Shown here in pieces: positions 24,639 through 37,798 of a stretch of 64,000 bases of DNA. Made by a program: the position numbers and the translations under genes. The stretch spans positions 8,804,001-8,868,000 of the forward strand of contig JAJQJQ010000004.1 of assembly GCA_028622995.1 (NCBI GenBank), in the 5' to 3' direction. The DNA is from Panagrolaimus kolymaensis (Eukaryota > Nematoda > Chromadorea > Rhabditida > Panagrolaimidae). How positions within the stretch are numbered: position 1 is the first letter of the stretch; each line of letters starts with the position of its first letter. Under the pieces are notes generated by a model that did no database searches, was not told where the DNA came from, and was given only the letters and a program-made list of their open reading frames with translations.

Positions 24639-26229
24639 CCTGAAGTTCTCGATGGTGATCAAATAAATTTTTAGCATTTTTTAATTTATTTATTTTTTGG
24701 TGATAAAACTGATAAATACTTCATTTGTTTTATTATTTAAAGAAAAAACTGTAAATTAAAAATAAAATTTGGAAGATTTTAATTTCAAATACCTTCTTCA
24801 TTTATGTTTAGAAGCAAAAATTTAATTAAAGACATATAAAAACTGAATAAATTTTAATTCTTCCTTTGGCTAATTTAAAGTAATTCAAAAAATAAATCAG
24901 ATACTTTAAAATTTTATTCCAACATTTTTTCCTTTCGCAAAAAAAAACTGGATGATTGCGTGTTTAGAAAAGAGATTACAACAACAACAAAAAAACATAA
25001 GTAAATTTAAAATAACTGGAGTTCATGAATGAAGCTTTTTTCAAAAAATAAGCTATAATTATTTTATTTTATGTTTTATTACGGAAAAGTTAACTGGGAA
25101 CCATATTAACAAATGGATATTTAACTGTATCAGTTTATCATAAGCTAATTTAAATGTTTTTTAAGTTTAATCAAAATTTTTTCTGTTGCTGTATTTAAAA
25201 TTTTTATGAAGAAGAAAAAACTGGCTTTGATGTTATATTCTTAATAGCAAACGAATTTTTTAACTATGCAAAATAAAACTGCTTAGAAATGCATACATTT
25301 CAAAAAAAATTTCATATAAATTTAAAACTAAATGAATTAGTTTCAAAGATGCAAATGTAAAATTTATCTTGAAAATATTATTATTTAAAATTTGATAAAA
25401 CTGGGAAAAGGTTCGGGAGTTGGAGGTAAGAAAAATTTTTGTTTTTCATTGTCTTCTTTTTTTTCTAAGTGCAAAAAGTTACACCAAATTTATTGTTTAA
25501 AAGAACAAAAAAACTGCGATACACAAAAAAACGACAAATGGACAATGATCGATTATAAAATTGCAGCAAAATTTTGGTCGAGACCAAAAAGAGAAAAGAA
25601 ATTAACAGCCAATTGTTTTGTTGGAAGGAAATTTGGGAATAAATAATAAACTGTCTTCTTCTATGGTAGTGGTGGTCTTTTAAAAGCCATTTTGAAACGT
25701 TTTCAAATTAATATTTTTTAAAGTTTAACTGGAGTGGAGTGTGTGTACATAAGCCATCAATAGGCGAAACAATTTTTTTTAATAAACTTTAAATCAAAAA
25801 ATAAATTAACTGGGTGCCAGTATTTTTGGTTGAATCAAAAGACAATAAACTAAATTAACTGTAAACAATGATTAAAAATTTAAATTAAGCGTTTAATAAA
25901 AAAACTCTCTTTATTTAAAATAATATTTTTGCTTTTTTTCCTAATTTTATAAGCTTCAAACTTTTAATGAGAATAAAAAACTGTCACGAATATTCACTGC
26001 GCCATCAAAAATAAAAGAAAGGAGGGAATGCAAAAAAAAAAAATGCAGTTAATTTTTTGGATAATAAAAACTGACATGATTTGTTTTATTTTGAAAAAGA
26101 TAGCGTCTTGAAGAAATATGTTTTTTATTTTTATGCTAAAAAAACTGTCTCCTCACGTAGTTTGTTGATGCTTTAAAATACTACTAATTTTAAAACCATT
26201 TTTTTCATATAAGTTAAACTGAAGAGAGT

Positions 26230-26615
26230 TTACGTATACGGGAAAAAATGTTTATTGTTTGTGTATTTTTTTTGGAAACAACACAAAAAAATAAAATTAT
26301 GTAAATCCTATTTTTTTTTTATCTTTTCCTAATCCATAATTTTCTTTCTCGTTTTTCAACCAATTTTTTGTTTTGTTTCATAAAGTTAAAAGTCAATCAA
26401 AATCAGCCGCCACAAATAAAGTTTTTTTTGTTTGGTCGACTAACTTTTTTTTGTTGCGATCATTTCATTTATTTATTTCCGCTAAAAAAAGTTTTCCTTT
26501 TTTCTTTTTTTGGTATTGATTTTACTTTGATTTTTTGGTTTTCCTTTTATCACCAAAAAAATAACAATTGCAGCCTAGAAATTTATTTATTATTATTTAT
26601 TATTTTATTTATTAG
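26230..26615 (+). promoter_or_regulatory. motif-free region directly upstream of the ATPase start
   Basis: No AAACTG or CAGTT between about 26,220 and 26,900. The stretch is T-rich with long T runs and ends in TTTATTAG (26,608-26,615), eight bases before the ATG, a likely trans-splice acceptor. Promoter function is inferred from position. Confidence 0.35.
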
Positions 26616-26622
26616 ACAAAAA

Positions 26623-29600
26623 ATGACTGAAGCCGCCTCATCAAAACCAATGACAACCAAAAAGACATCGTCTTTGTTAAAATTATTTTGTCGTCATCAA
26701 AAAATTCATGAAAATGAATCTTCTGAAGTTGCTTCAGCTTTATTAGGGACTTCATATGCTGAACAATATTTAACCATCGAACAATTGGCGGAAGTTTATT
26801 GTGATTCATATATTGATTCTGTTAATCCTGAGAAAAGTGATGGATTAAATGTTGCTGAAGCTGAGTGAGTTATATTTTTTTATTTTTTTAGAGGGGTTTT
26901 TTAACTGTTGTCGAAAACAGTGCCATATTATTTTAGTTACTTTTTGCTTATGTTAGCTTTAATTTTTTAAAAGGCTTTCACAATTCTTCATTTTTTTCTA
27001 CAATTAAATAAACTGTAATTTCTTTTATTGGTTTACTGGCATTGAGAGAAACATAAAAAATTAAACTGGTGGGCTTGGTGTGTTTGGTTAAGTCATTGTT
27101 GCTAAAATAATTACATATAAATTAAATTTTAAACTGCCAAGAGATCTGATAATTTTACTTATGTAAAGTCGATAAAAAATAATTATTTTATGGTTTGTAA
27201 AATATTTTTTAAACTGCGCAAAATTGTGCTGGGATATATTCAACTTTTTGATTAAATAATTTTAAAAACTGAAAAGTAAAACGATTATCAGGTGCGAAAA
27301 AAATAAACTGTTTCACAATTAAAAGTTCGGCATATTAATATTTCCTTAAACTGTGAGATAAAAAGATTTTCAGAAAATCACCAATTTGCTAGTCAACAAT
27401 TCTATAAATTGAGTATAAAAAAATTTAGTTTTTTAAATCAATATTTTGTTCGAAAAAAACTGTTTTTTATGGATCTGAAAGGAGTTAAATTTGTTAATTT
27501 TTTTATAACTGTGCAAAGATAGAGAGACGCAAATTACTATCGACATATTTTAATAAACTGAGTTGATTTTTTAACCCGAGGATAATCAATTTTTCTGAAA
27601 CTTTGTTAGGTTTGACTTTATTAGAATTTTTAAAATGAATTTTATAATCGAATATGGAATTTTTATTTTAAATTTTTTTAAAAAGCTTTTTTTTATAATG
27701 GACTTGAGAATGTTCGATTTTGATTTTTTTGATTAAAAACTGTATTGAAGTTTGCATGAATTTTTAATAAGCAAGAAATTTTTTATAAATTGAATTTTTA
27801 ATGAAGGTTTTTTCTTAAAAATATCCATTTAAACTGTGAATTCCTCAACATTATATTTCTATTTAAGTTGAATTTAAAATTAACTGAGTTCTGTGTTGTT
27901 TTTTGCCACCTTCAGTGAAAATAATAATAAAAAAACTTTGAAAGGAGGCTTCATATAAATAAACTGATAATTAAAGTTCGAAGGGGTATTTTAAAAACTG
28001 CAGATAGATAGTTTCTTCTTTTTTTAAAAGTTTTTTTTCAACAAAAGTAACAAATTTAAAAATAATTTTTTTTTCTTTAGTAATTTTTTTAAACTGGCTG
28101 GATGAGGATTTTGGTCATTTTTTAAATGACTATTTTGAATTTTGGTAGAATTTTCTTTTAAAACTGCTGTTTCTTTTGTAAGTGTAATCATGGTATTCTA
28201 AAAAGGGCAAAAATTTATTAAATTACAAGATTTTTATTAAAGCCCATGACATTGCCTCGAGAGAAAAAAAAACTGTGTCTTTTCATATTTCGTTTGTTCA
28301 AAAATATTATTAAAACTAAAACAAGATCAAATTGTATTTAACTTTGCTTTTATTCCCACAAAAAATTACTTATTTTTAGAATTCGGCTTCGAGATGGTGG
28401 TCCCAATTCTCTTCCACCAATTCAAGAATATTCAACAATAAAATTATATTTTAAACAATATTTGCATAAATTTTGGATTATTTTATTAATTGCTGCAATC
28501 TTATGTTTTATTGTTTATGGAACTAATCGACATTATGGAAGATTGGGAACTTTAAATTTATATTGTGGAATTATTTTGGTGGCTGTGGTTATATTTATGA
28601 GTTCCCTTTCATTTTGGGAACAGAGAAAAGCTTTGAAAGTTGTAAATAATTTTAAACATTTAATCCCAGAAAAATCTTATGTAATTCGAGATTGCATTGA
28701 AAGATACATAGATTGCGAAAATATCGTGGTGGGAGATGTCGTCGTTATTAGGTAAATTTATTTTTTTAAAAAACTGAGTACACTTTTGGTTGAATGGAAA
28801 TTTTAGTTCTGGAAAAATAATTCCAGCTGATATGAGAATTTTAAAAGCCAATGGATTAAAAATTGATAGCAACGTTATTATTGGTAAGCTTTGTTTTTGG
28901 ACTTTTACAAAAGAAAACTGCGGGAGCTCGAGGCTAAATACAAAAAAAATCCTGTTTTTTTTATTTGTTGAGGAAAACTAAAATTTAATTCTATTCATTT
29001 TTTATTTATTTAACTGAAAAAAACGAAATTTATGGGTTTCAAAGAAGAAAAATATTAAGGTACTGAAATTATTTAACCGACAATTGAAGTTTATTCAAGT
29101 TTATATTCTGGGGTTTAATTTATTCAACTATAAATAAACAGTGGTCTCTCTTATTTTATGTTACCCCAGGGAAATCTTTTATTTATTTATTTATCATTTT
29201 AAACTGGACCAACAGACAATACCATTTCTTTAATTGGAAGTAATCCAACCAAAAAAAACCTAAAATATTTAACTGTGGTAACTTTCCATGAGTTTTATTT
29301 TTTTATTCAAAAATAAGCAAAAAAAAAACGGATGTTTTTGTTTTTCTTTAGGTTTACAACAAAAACTATAAATTAAATTTTTTTATCCTTGTCTTTAAAA
29401 CTGAGATGATTGCAAAAGTTTTTTTTCCTTTGAAGCAGCAAAAATATTTAATAAAAAATTAAACTGATAAAAGTGGTACTTTTTCATTTTTATGGTTTCT
29501 TTTTAAAGCTAAAAGTAGCTGAATAAATAACTGGTTTTATCTTTTTATAAAACAACAAAAAAACTGCAAGTCATAGGCTTTATTGGATATTTTTTAACTG

Positions 29601-32600
29601 AATCATATTGCAAGAATTGCTTAATTTCAAAGCTAACAAAAATAGAAATATTTCAAATTCCACCAAAATATTTTTACTTTTCTTTATTTACTATTTTACT
29701 CCAAAAAAATCTCTCGTAATAATATAGCTGTTTTTATTAACTCTTTGTTGTTGTTTTTTTCAAACAAAAACTATAAAACATAAGAGATAAATATTTTTTG
29801 AATTTTTAAACTGCGATAACACCACTGCTTTTTTTTATCTCGAAGCCATTAACAAAACAAGAAAAGGAATTTTTTAAAACTGTACCAGAAAATTTTTTCA
29901 TTTCCATTTCTGGACAAAACAAATTTTGTAGAATAAAAACTGTTTTTAATTTTGCTTTATCGGAATAAAAACTGCAAAATAAAACTTTATTTCTTTTAAT
30001 TTATAAAAATGGATTATTTTTTAATTTTGTGATAATCAATTTATTTTATTTTTTAAACAAAAGCAAAACAACCTTTTTTTCCATTTTTTTTATTCCTTTT
30101 TATTTTTAGGTCAAAAACAAGCTCTCGATTACATTAGTGAACCAGTGCCACGAAACATTGATGCCTTCGCTGCACGAAACATCGCTTTCAAAGGTTCATA
30201 TTGTGTGGAAGGAGATGGAATTGGAATAGTTATTAGAATTGGGCCATATACGGTAGGAAATTTAAAACTGAATCATATTCTTTAATTTTGTGTTTTTTTT
30301 TTGTAGGCTTTAGGACATTTATCAGGAATTAAAAAGAATATACAACTTAAAAAAAGTCGTTTACAAAAAGACGTTTCACATTTTATTCGATTTATTTCAC
30401 TTTTGTCTATAGTTTTGGCATTTATTATAATTGTGGTGGGATGTTTAGTGGCAAAATTGGAACATATTTTATATCATTTTTCCACGGGTTTTGTAATAGT
30501 TGTGGTAGCTTGCATACCCCAAGGTTTACCTGCGTTGATTATGTCTCAACATTCAATAATTGCAAGAAAAATGGCAAAATTCAATGTATATATTAAAAAG
30601 CCAGATATTATTGATAAACTGGGAGCCATGACGATTATGTGCACGGAAAAAACTGGAGTGTTAACGGAAAATAAATTGGAAGTTAATGGAATTTGGAGTG
30701 AACGAAAATATATTGAAGGTAAAAAAACTGAAAATAGATTAACCATACAAATTTTTTTAACTGAATTTTTTTTAATAATTTTTATTTGAGTTTATTTTTT
30801 GGGATTTATGAGTGAATCGAGAAAAAATTGGTCCATTAAAAAAACTGAAGCAAAAGAAAACCAAATTTAAAAATAATAAAAAATGTCTAAAAATTGCTTA
30901 CAACTTATATCTTTCTTTAAAAACTGGCTACTTTTACATTTATCCGCTCTACAAATTAAACAAATAAAAAGCATAGCTTTGAGCTTAAAAACTTTATTTC
31001 TATAATAAAAAACTGTTTGAAATTAATTATGGATTTAATAAAATAGTCATAAAAAAGTGAGTAATAAAATATAAATTTTGCTTTAAAAAAACTGAGTTCA
31101 GTTTTGTGTTGCCGTTTTTCTATGCCAAAGTAAATTAGAATATTTTAGAGCAAAAAAGCCGTCTCAGAAATAAATAAAAAACTGTTGGAATAAAATTCTT
31201 AATTTTCAAAAAATGTGGTAAAGAATTAACATAAAGCTTACATTTTTAAAAAATGAAGTCAAGAATATTAGCATAAAAGTTTTTTTAATATAAATAAAAC
31301 TGACATCAAAATTTTTTTATTTTAGTTTCACCTCTAATAAAACCATCCAAAAAAATTAGCATTTCTATCATTGATGACTTCAATCAAAGCATCGTCCAAG
31401 TGCCCAAACTACCAGTAAATCCATTATTAACTGTGTTGATCGTGTGTAATAATGCCCAGTTTGATCATGTAAATAGTTTATCTCCCCGAGTTTCAACGCG
31501 ATTGGCCCTAAAAAAATGGAATAAAGAACACAGCGCAATTAAAACTTTAACCAAAACTTTCACTGTCATGTACGATATTCTTAATTTTTTTTAAAACTGT
31601 GATCGTTTTTTTTAAGCAGCGCTAAAGGTCAAACAAATAAACTGGAGCCCATCGTTGAGAATGTAAAATTCGAAGATGGATATGTCAAGGAATCCGGCCA
31701 CGATCACAATGGCTCCGATATTATTGAAAGCTCCATGGATGTGGCATTACTCAAATATGCTGAAGCTGAGACAGATATCGAAGAAATTCGAAATAGTTTT
31801 CCAAAATTAATGGAAATTCCTTTCAATCCCATTCGTAGATGGCAATTAACTATTTCTCGATGCCAAAAGCCGCCCGAAGGAGTGGATGTAAATTTATTGC
31901 CAGAATTATTAGAGGAGGATGAAGTAGAGAATATTGTTATGATAAAAGGCGATCCAGTGTCGGTTCTAAAAAAATGCAAATATTATTCGTTAAAAGGAAA
32001 AATGATGGATGTTGATGAAAATTTTGAAAATGAATGTAGGGTAGGTTTTAAAAACAAAAAAATAAAATAAACTGGAGACTCATAAAATAGCCGGTTTTTT
32101 TAAATTTAACAAGTCAAAATAAAGACAATTTCTAAAATATTATAAATGAAATTACTTTAATTATTTTTTTATTTTTTGTTAAAAACTGTAAATTAGTGCA
32201 ATTATATCCAAATAAAAAGCATTTTGGTAGCAAATTATAGATTGCTTTATTTTCGCAAAAAAAAACTGAGTTTAAATAGAAATAAAACACTCGATTCTCA
32301 ATCTGCTTTTTTGAATTGAATTATTTAAAGGCAAAATAAAAATAAAACTGACATTTTTAAATTAATGGAGGTCAATTTTAAAGAAAACGAGATGAAAAAT
32401 GCATTCGTCAAAATAGAATTTAAAAAACTGGTTAAAAACATTTTAATAAAGGAAAATTTATTAAAAAAATATTGTAAAAAACTGAGGCATATAATAAGTG
32501 TTGGGAGACATTTTACAAATTTAACTGTTATACAAAATTTCGATTCCAATCATAACATTTAAAAACTGTGCTATTTCAATTCATTTGAATTCTATATAAA

Positions 32601-34956
32601 AAAACTGTTTGTAGAAAGAATATATTTTTCTTTAACAAAAAATTATATAAAAATATTTAAAAAAACTGTGTTATTTTTGTAATTTTTTTGGAAGATTTTA
32701 TTGCAAATTTAACTGATTTCTTTGTTAGTTGCTTTGTTATCATAGCATTTAAAAACTGTATAATAAATTTTTTTCTTGAATTAGTTAAAACATAAAATTC
32801 TAAAATGAAACTATTAATTTTAAAAAACTTTTCAAACTGTATCCACAATTGATCTCTTCATTTAGGAGAGATGGGAAGAATATGGCAACCATGGATATCG
32901 AGTGATTGCATTTGCAATGAAACATTTTATTTCAAAAAACACTGATGATTTTTCTGTGACATCAAATAATTATCCAATTGATGAATTAATATTTTTGGGA
33001 ATGGCTGCCATGGTTGATCCCCCAAAAAAAGAAGTCATTCAAGCAATGAAGGAATTTAAGGAGGCTGGAATTAAAATTATGTTGGTCACGGGTGATCCTG
33101 CGAGCTCGGTGCTGGCCATTGCAAGGAGTATACAATTAATTCATAATAATGAAAATAATAATGTAGGTTTTTGAAAGGATAAAATAAACTGAGGAGTAGA
33201 ATGGGGATATATATTTTTTGGGAATAAAATAGAAGAAAACTGTTTTAAAGAAATAAATGTAAAAAAAACTGTAACGCAAGAAATTTTTTTTTGGTTATTA
33301 GAAATTTAAAAAATGACTGTATCGACGATATGCTGTGTGCACATTAAAGCTGTTGCATATATGATATATCCCTGGGATAACGAAAACCCTTTTCATTTAA
33401 GCAGTAACAAAAATATAAAATTGGAGTTGAGGGCCTTGCTGTGAAAAAAAAACATAACAAATTAAAATAATAATATTTTTTGGGAGCGTCCATAATTGCG
33501 AACTTCATCTTCACCAAGATAGTCAAAAAACAGTACTTTATGTAATAAAAAAGAAAATTAAAAACTGTTATGATCTTTACAATTAAGAATTCTCGAGCGA
33601 AATTTTTTTTGGCCCAATAAAATTAATAAAAAATTTGTGAATATTTTGTATTATTTAAACTGAATTGTATTTCTCATTTTGTGTCTTGAACGAAAATATC
33701 CATCATTTAATAAACCCAAAAAGCTTATAGTTAGATAAATATGAGTTTTTTAAAAAATTTAACTGAGGTAATTGGTGATGCTTGGACGCAAAACATTAAA
33801 ATAAAATAAAAAAAGTCGTTTCTTTACAAGATTATCCTGCTTTGAATTATTGCTACGAGAAGCCAATAAAATATTTTTATGGAGCACAAAAATTTGAGAT
33901 AAAAAAATTTTGATTTACAAAATAAAATTTAAAACTGAATTTGATTTTTTTTTTGTTCTGAGCTTCGCCACAACGAAGATATCGATTACCAAATAAAGCT
34001 CAACAAAAATTTCCCCATGAAATATTTTTTGGCATTTTTTAAAAATTTAACTGTAATAGGATGAAATTTAGCTAACATTCTTACATAAAAACTGACCAAA
34101 TATGTAATTTTAGGAAAATCAAAACAATCGCAAAAACTTCGATCAAAAAATAAACTCTTCTTGGACTTTGGTCACTGGCGACCATTTATCCAAGTTCACT
34201 GAAGCAAAATGGGATGAAATATTTAAGAACCAAGTGACGTTGTTTGCTCGTGTAAATCCCACACAAAAATTACAAATCGTTCAAGAAGCTCAAAAACGAA
34301 AGGAAACTATCGCATATTCTGGGATAAACTCTGTTTCGGCAATTGCTACAGCGGACATCGGAATTGCATTATCCCATAATTCCACCGATTTGGCACAAGA
34401 TGTGGCAGGAATTATTTTGACGGATAATAATTTTTCTTCCATTCTCAAAGGCATCGAACAAGGAAGACTCATGTTCGATAATTTATGCCTTTCGATGGCT
34501 TTCACTTTGACACATTTATTGCCAGAAATTTTTCCAATTATGCTTACATTTGTTTTTGAAATGCCTCTCGCCTTACAGCCTTTGCAAATTTTAAGTATTG
34601 ATTTAATCACCGATTTACTTTCTTCAATTTCATTGGTATGGGAAAATCCAGAAAATGATGTAATGAAAATTCCACCAAGAAATCACAAAAAAAGATTAGT
34701 TTCTGGAACTTTGCTCCTTTATGCTTATGGATTTGCAGGATGTGGAATAACTTTGGGTTGTTTTATGGCATATTTAAGTGTGTTTTATTTTTATGGAATT
34801 ATGCCAAATAATTTACTTATGACATCAGAAAATTATTGGGAACTTAAATCAAAAAATTTTACAATTAGAACTGGTGAAGTTTTTGGAGCGAAAGAGCAAG
34901 TTTATATTCGTCAACAAGCTTCCGCGGCATGGCAAGGAACTTTAATTTTAGCTCAG
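26623..34956 (+). CDS. Na+/K+-ATPase-like P-type ATPase alpha subunit, catalytically dead, 3' end missing
   Basis: Nine exons in a continuous frame: 26623-26864, 28380-28751, 28807-28883, 30110-30252, 30307-30718, 31326-31569, 31620-32040, 32866-33162, 34114-34956; 1017 codons with no stop. The fold of the P2C (Na+/K+, H+/K+) group is clear from N-terminal domain to M7. Catalytic motifs are altered. The TGES loop is absent (D-Y-I-S at 237-240). M4 PEGL is P-Q-G-L (Q350). The phosphorylated Asp of DKTGTLT is Glu392 in E-K-T-G-V-L-T. TGDGVND is A-Y-S-G-I-N-S, losing both Asp (S805, S809). Retained are K606-G607, D688-P-P, T712-G-D, and E874, D899 and D903 of M5-M6; the M5 Ser/Lys position is His870. 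This is a pseudo-pump, not random decay. Exon 9 ends at a donor at 34957, but M8-M10 are not found before the Helitron array. The exon 6/7 junction (GTACGA...AAGCAG) is the least certain. Confidence 0.85.
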
Positions 34957-35315
34957 GTATGGTTTAAACTGGGCATCAGTGTTTAGTGCTTATCCATAAT
35001 GAAAAGATAAAACTTTCAAATTGTAATCCTATTTCTTTTTTCAAAAATTAACTTTCTTTTTTTAAGATAACAAAAAACTAAATAAATAAAAACTGTATGA
35101 CCAATTATTTTTATATTGAGTCAATATGGTACAATAAAAATCTTTTTTTCGTTGTTTAACTGTTTTCGAATTTAGGTGCTAATAATTTAATATCTTACTT
35201 TTCTGCTAACATTTTTTTTTTCAGTTTTTTAGAAATCGTTATTTTTTATGTAAACTGCGAATTTTTATCTAATAGCTGCAAAAATAAATAATTTAAAACT
35301 GAAAAATAATAATTA

Positions 35316-36675
35316 TTATATATATGTAAAAAAGGTATGGGTAGTTAGCAGTTTGAAAAACCCGGCCGATTGTTTGATTTTTCTATTTATAGATTCTGGG
35401 GTAGTTTCATATGGAGATTATGGGAAAATTAGTCTTTTTATCACATTTAAAGATATGCTAATTCAAAAAGTTTTCGTAAAGGTTTGTAAAACCGGGACTT
35501 AGCCATTTTTTCACGTTTTTTTTATCATTTCAAACTTAGTTTGCTCAAATCGTCAATTAGGTGTATTTATCAAACTCAAAAGTCCGGAAAATATTCCTGT
35601 AGCAAATTTCATGTAGTATTTGATTTTTATAAATTCAACATAATACAACTTGACGGAAATGAGTTCATTTGGGTTTGAATATGTAAATTTTCTCCAAATT
35701 TTTTCAATCACTTTTTCTCTTTTGTTGCTTTGGCGCAATGGGTTGGAACTTTAAGTGAGGCTATGGAAGTGAAAAGTTCGAGTTTTTGAGTGTTTTTTTA
35801 ATGGAAATTCATAGGTTTTATTTATATGAATTAAGGGGAATATTATTTAAATAATTTTTTAAAATTATTGGACATAACAAATATGCAAATTTTTCAAGAA
35901 ATTTCCATATATTTTAGAATTTTTTAGAGACTTAGGTAATTTAACTTTGAATTTATGGATTAATTATTTTGTACAGATATCGGGTGGATTTTTTTGACGG
36001 TTCTCATTAATCCAATTTGGGTGGATTTTTTGACGGTTCTCTAATACCAATTTGGGTGGATTTTTTGACTGTTCTCATTAATCCAATTTGGGTGGATTTT
36101 TTGACGGTTCTCTAATACCTATTTCGGGTGGATTTTTTGACGGTTCTCTAATACCCATTTTGGGTGGATTTTTTAACGGTTCTCTAATACCAATTTGGGT
36201 GGATTTTTTAACGGTTCTCATTAATCCAATTTTGGTGGATTTTTTGACGGTTCTCCAATACCTATTTCGGGTGGATTTTTTGACGGTTCTCTAATACCCA
36301 TTTTGGGTGGATTTTTTGACGGTTCTCTAATACCCATTTTGGGTGGATTTTTTAACGGTTCTCATTAATCCAATTTGGGTGTATTTTTTGACGGTTCTCA
36401 TTAATCCAATTTGGGTGGATTTTTTGACGGTTCTCAAATACCCATTTTGGGTGGATTTTTTAACGGTTCTCAAATACCCATTTTGGGTGAATTAAAAAAT
36501 TAATAACTTTCAAGAGCAATGGTTCTTTAAGGACCTCAAACCCGAAGGGCTAGCAACAGCTCTTAGTCGTCCAAGGTTATTATCAAATTTGGCAAAGCTT
36601 TTTAATACGGTTCTCTAATTTTTTTTATCTCCACCAATTTAGCCGGTTCTCAAGTAAATTACACGGTTCTCCTAG
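35316..36675 (+). mobile_element. non-autonomous Helitron copy 1
   Basis: Begins TTATATATATGTAAAAAAGG and ends CGGTTCTCCTAG, with the Helitron 3' CTAG followed by T. The 5' 660 bp are nearly identical to copies 2 and 3; apparent minus-strand frames there are non-coding. Contains tRNA-like A and B boxes (about 35,730 and 35,775), a heat-shock element (35,892-35,906), a minisatellite, and a conserved 3' segment (CCCGAAGGGCTAGCA near 36,541). The subterminal hairpin is decayed in this copy. No protein is encoded. Confidence 0.85.
35985..36490 (+). repeat. minisatellite in Helitron copy 1
   Basis: About 14 units of roughly 34-36 bp: GGGTGGATTTTTTGACGGTT followed by CTC and a spacer (ATTAATCCAATTT, TAATACCAATTT or AAATACCCATTTT). 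The unit contains ACGGTTCTC, which is also the beginning of the element's 3' terminal CGGTTCTCCTAG. Shorter versions are in copy 2 (37,340-37,640) and copy 3 (38,455-38,580). Confidence 0.85.
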
Positions 36676-37798
36676 TTATATATATGTAAAAAAGGTATGG
36701 GTAGTTAGCAGTTTGAAAAACCCGGCCGATTGTTTGATTTTTCTATTTATAGATTCTGGGGTAGTTTCATATGGAGATTATGGGAAAATTAGTCTTTTTA
36801 TCACATTTAAAGATATGCTAATTCAAAAAGTTTTCGTAAAGGTTTGTAAAACCGGGACTTAGCCATTTTTTCACGTTTTTTTTATCATTTCAAACTTAGT
36901 TTGCTCAAATCGTCAATTAGGTGTATTTATCAAACTCAAAAGTCCGGAAAATATTCCTGTAGCAAATTTCATGTAGTATTTGATTTTTATAAATTCAACA
37001 TAATACAACTTGACGGAAATGAGTTCATTTGGGTTTGAATATGTAAATTTTCTCCAAATTTTTTCAATCACTTTTTCTCTTTGGTAGCATTGGCGCAATG
37101 GGCTGGAATTTTTAGCGATGGTATGAAGGCTCAAAGTTCGAGTTTCTCATGTTTGCTTTGATGGAAAATCATAGGTTTTGATTATTTGAATGAAAGGGAA
37201 TATTATTTAAATAATTTTTTAAAATTATTTGGATAATTAAATATGCAAATTTTTCCAGAAATTTTCATATTTTTAAGAATTTTTTAGTGATTGAAGGGAT
37301 TTAATTAAATGAATGAAGGGGAATTATTTTTAACCATTTTCGGGTGGATTTTTTTGGCGCTTCTCATTATCCATTTTGTGTGGATTTTTTAATGGTTCTC
37401 AAATACCCATTTCGGGTGAATTTTTTAACGGTTCTCAAATACCCATTTCGGGTGGATTTTTTAACGGTTCTCAAATACCCATTTCGGGTGAATTTTTTAA
37501 CGGTTCTCAAATACCCATTTCGGGTGGATTTTTTAACGGTTCTCAAATACCCATTTCGGGTGGATTTTTTGACGGTTCTCATTAATCCAATTTGGGTGGA
37601 TTTTTTGACGGTTCTCAAATACCCATTTTGGGTGAATTAAAAAATTAATAACTTTCAAGAGCAATGGTTCTTTAAGGACCTCAAACCCGAAGGGCTAGCA
37701 TCAGCTCTTAATCGCGAAACGATTATCAAATTTGGCGAAGCCTTTAAAATAAATTTATGGTAATTTTTTAGTCCTGTAATTTAACACGGTTCTCCTAG
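36676..37798 (+). mobile_element. non-autonomous Helitron copy 2
   Basis: Starts at the base after CTAG of copy 1, with the same 5' end, and ends in CGGTTCTCCTAG. Carries a minisatellite of about 8 units at 37,340-37,640, an intact subterminal palindrome AATCGCGAAACGATT (37,710-37,724), tRNA-like boxes near 37,091 and 37,135, and TTCCAGAA at 37,253-37,260. Confidence 0.85.

Larger units (their letters stand above)
21335..35313 (-). other. CAGTT-W motif block B (motif on - strand, seen as AAACTG)
   Basis: Here the motif appears in reverse complement. From 27,000 to 28,000 I count 15 AACTG on the + strand and no CAGTT. The block covers the ATPase introns (gene on +) and the 21-26 kb intergenic stretch. 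Its first clear copy is at about 21,337 and its last, at about 35,298, is roughly 18 bp before the Helitron array. A/T-rich sequence lies on the AAA side and more mixed sequence on the CTG side, the mirror of blocks A and C. Confidence 0.8.

Noticed and set aside
33344..33526. Minus-strand 60-codon frame in an ATPase intron
   Set aside because: No recognisable domain; T-rich composition and no splice partners.
36088..37640. Repeat-peptide frames on both strands
   Set aside because: Translation of the 34-36 bp Helitron minisatellite; all frames are open because the unit lacks stops.
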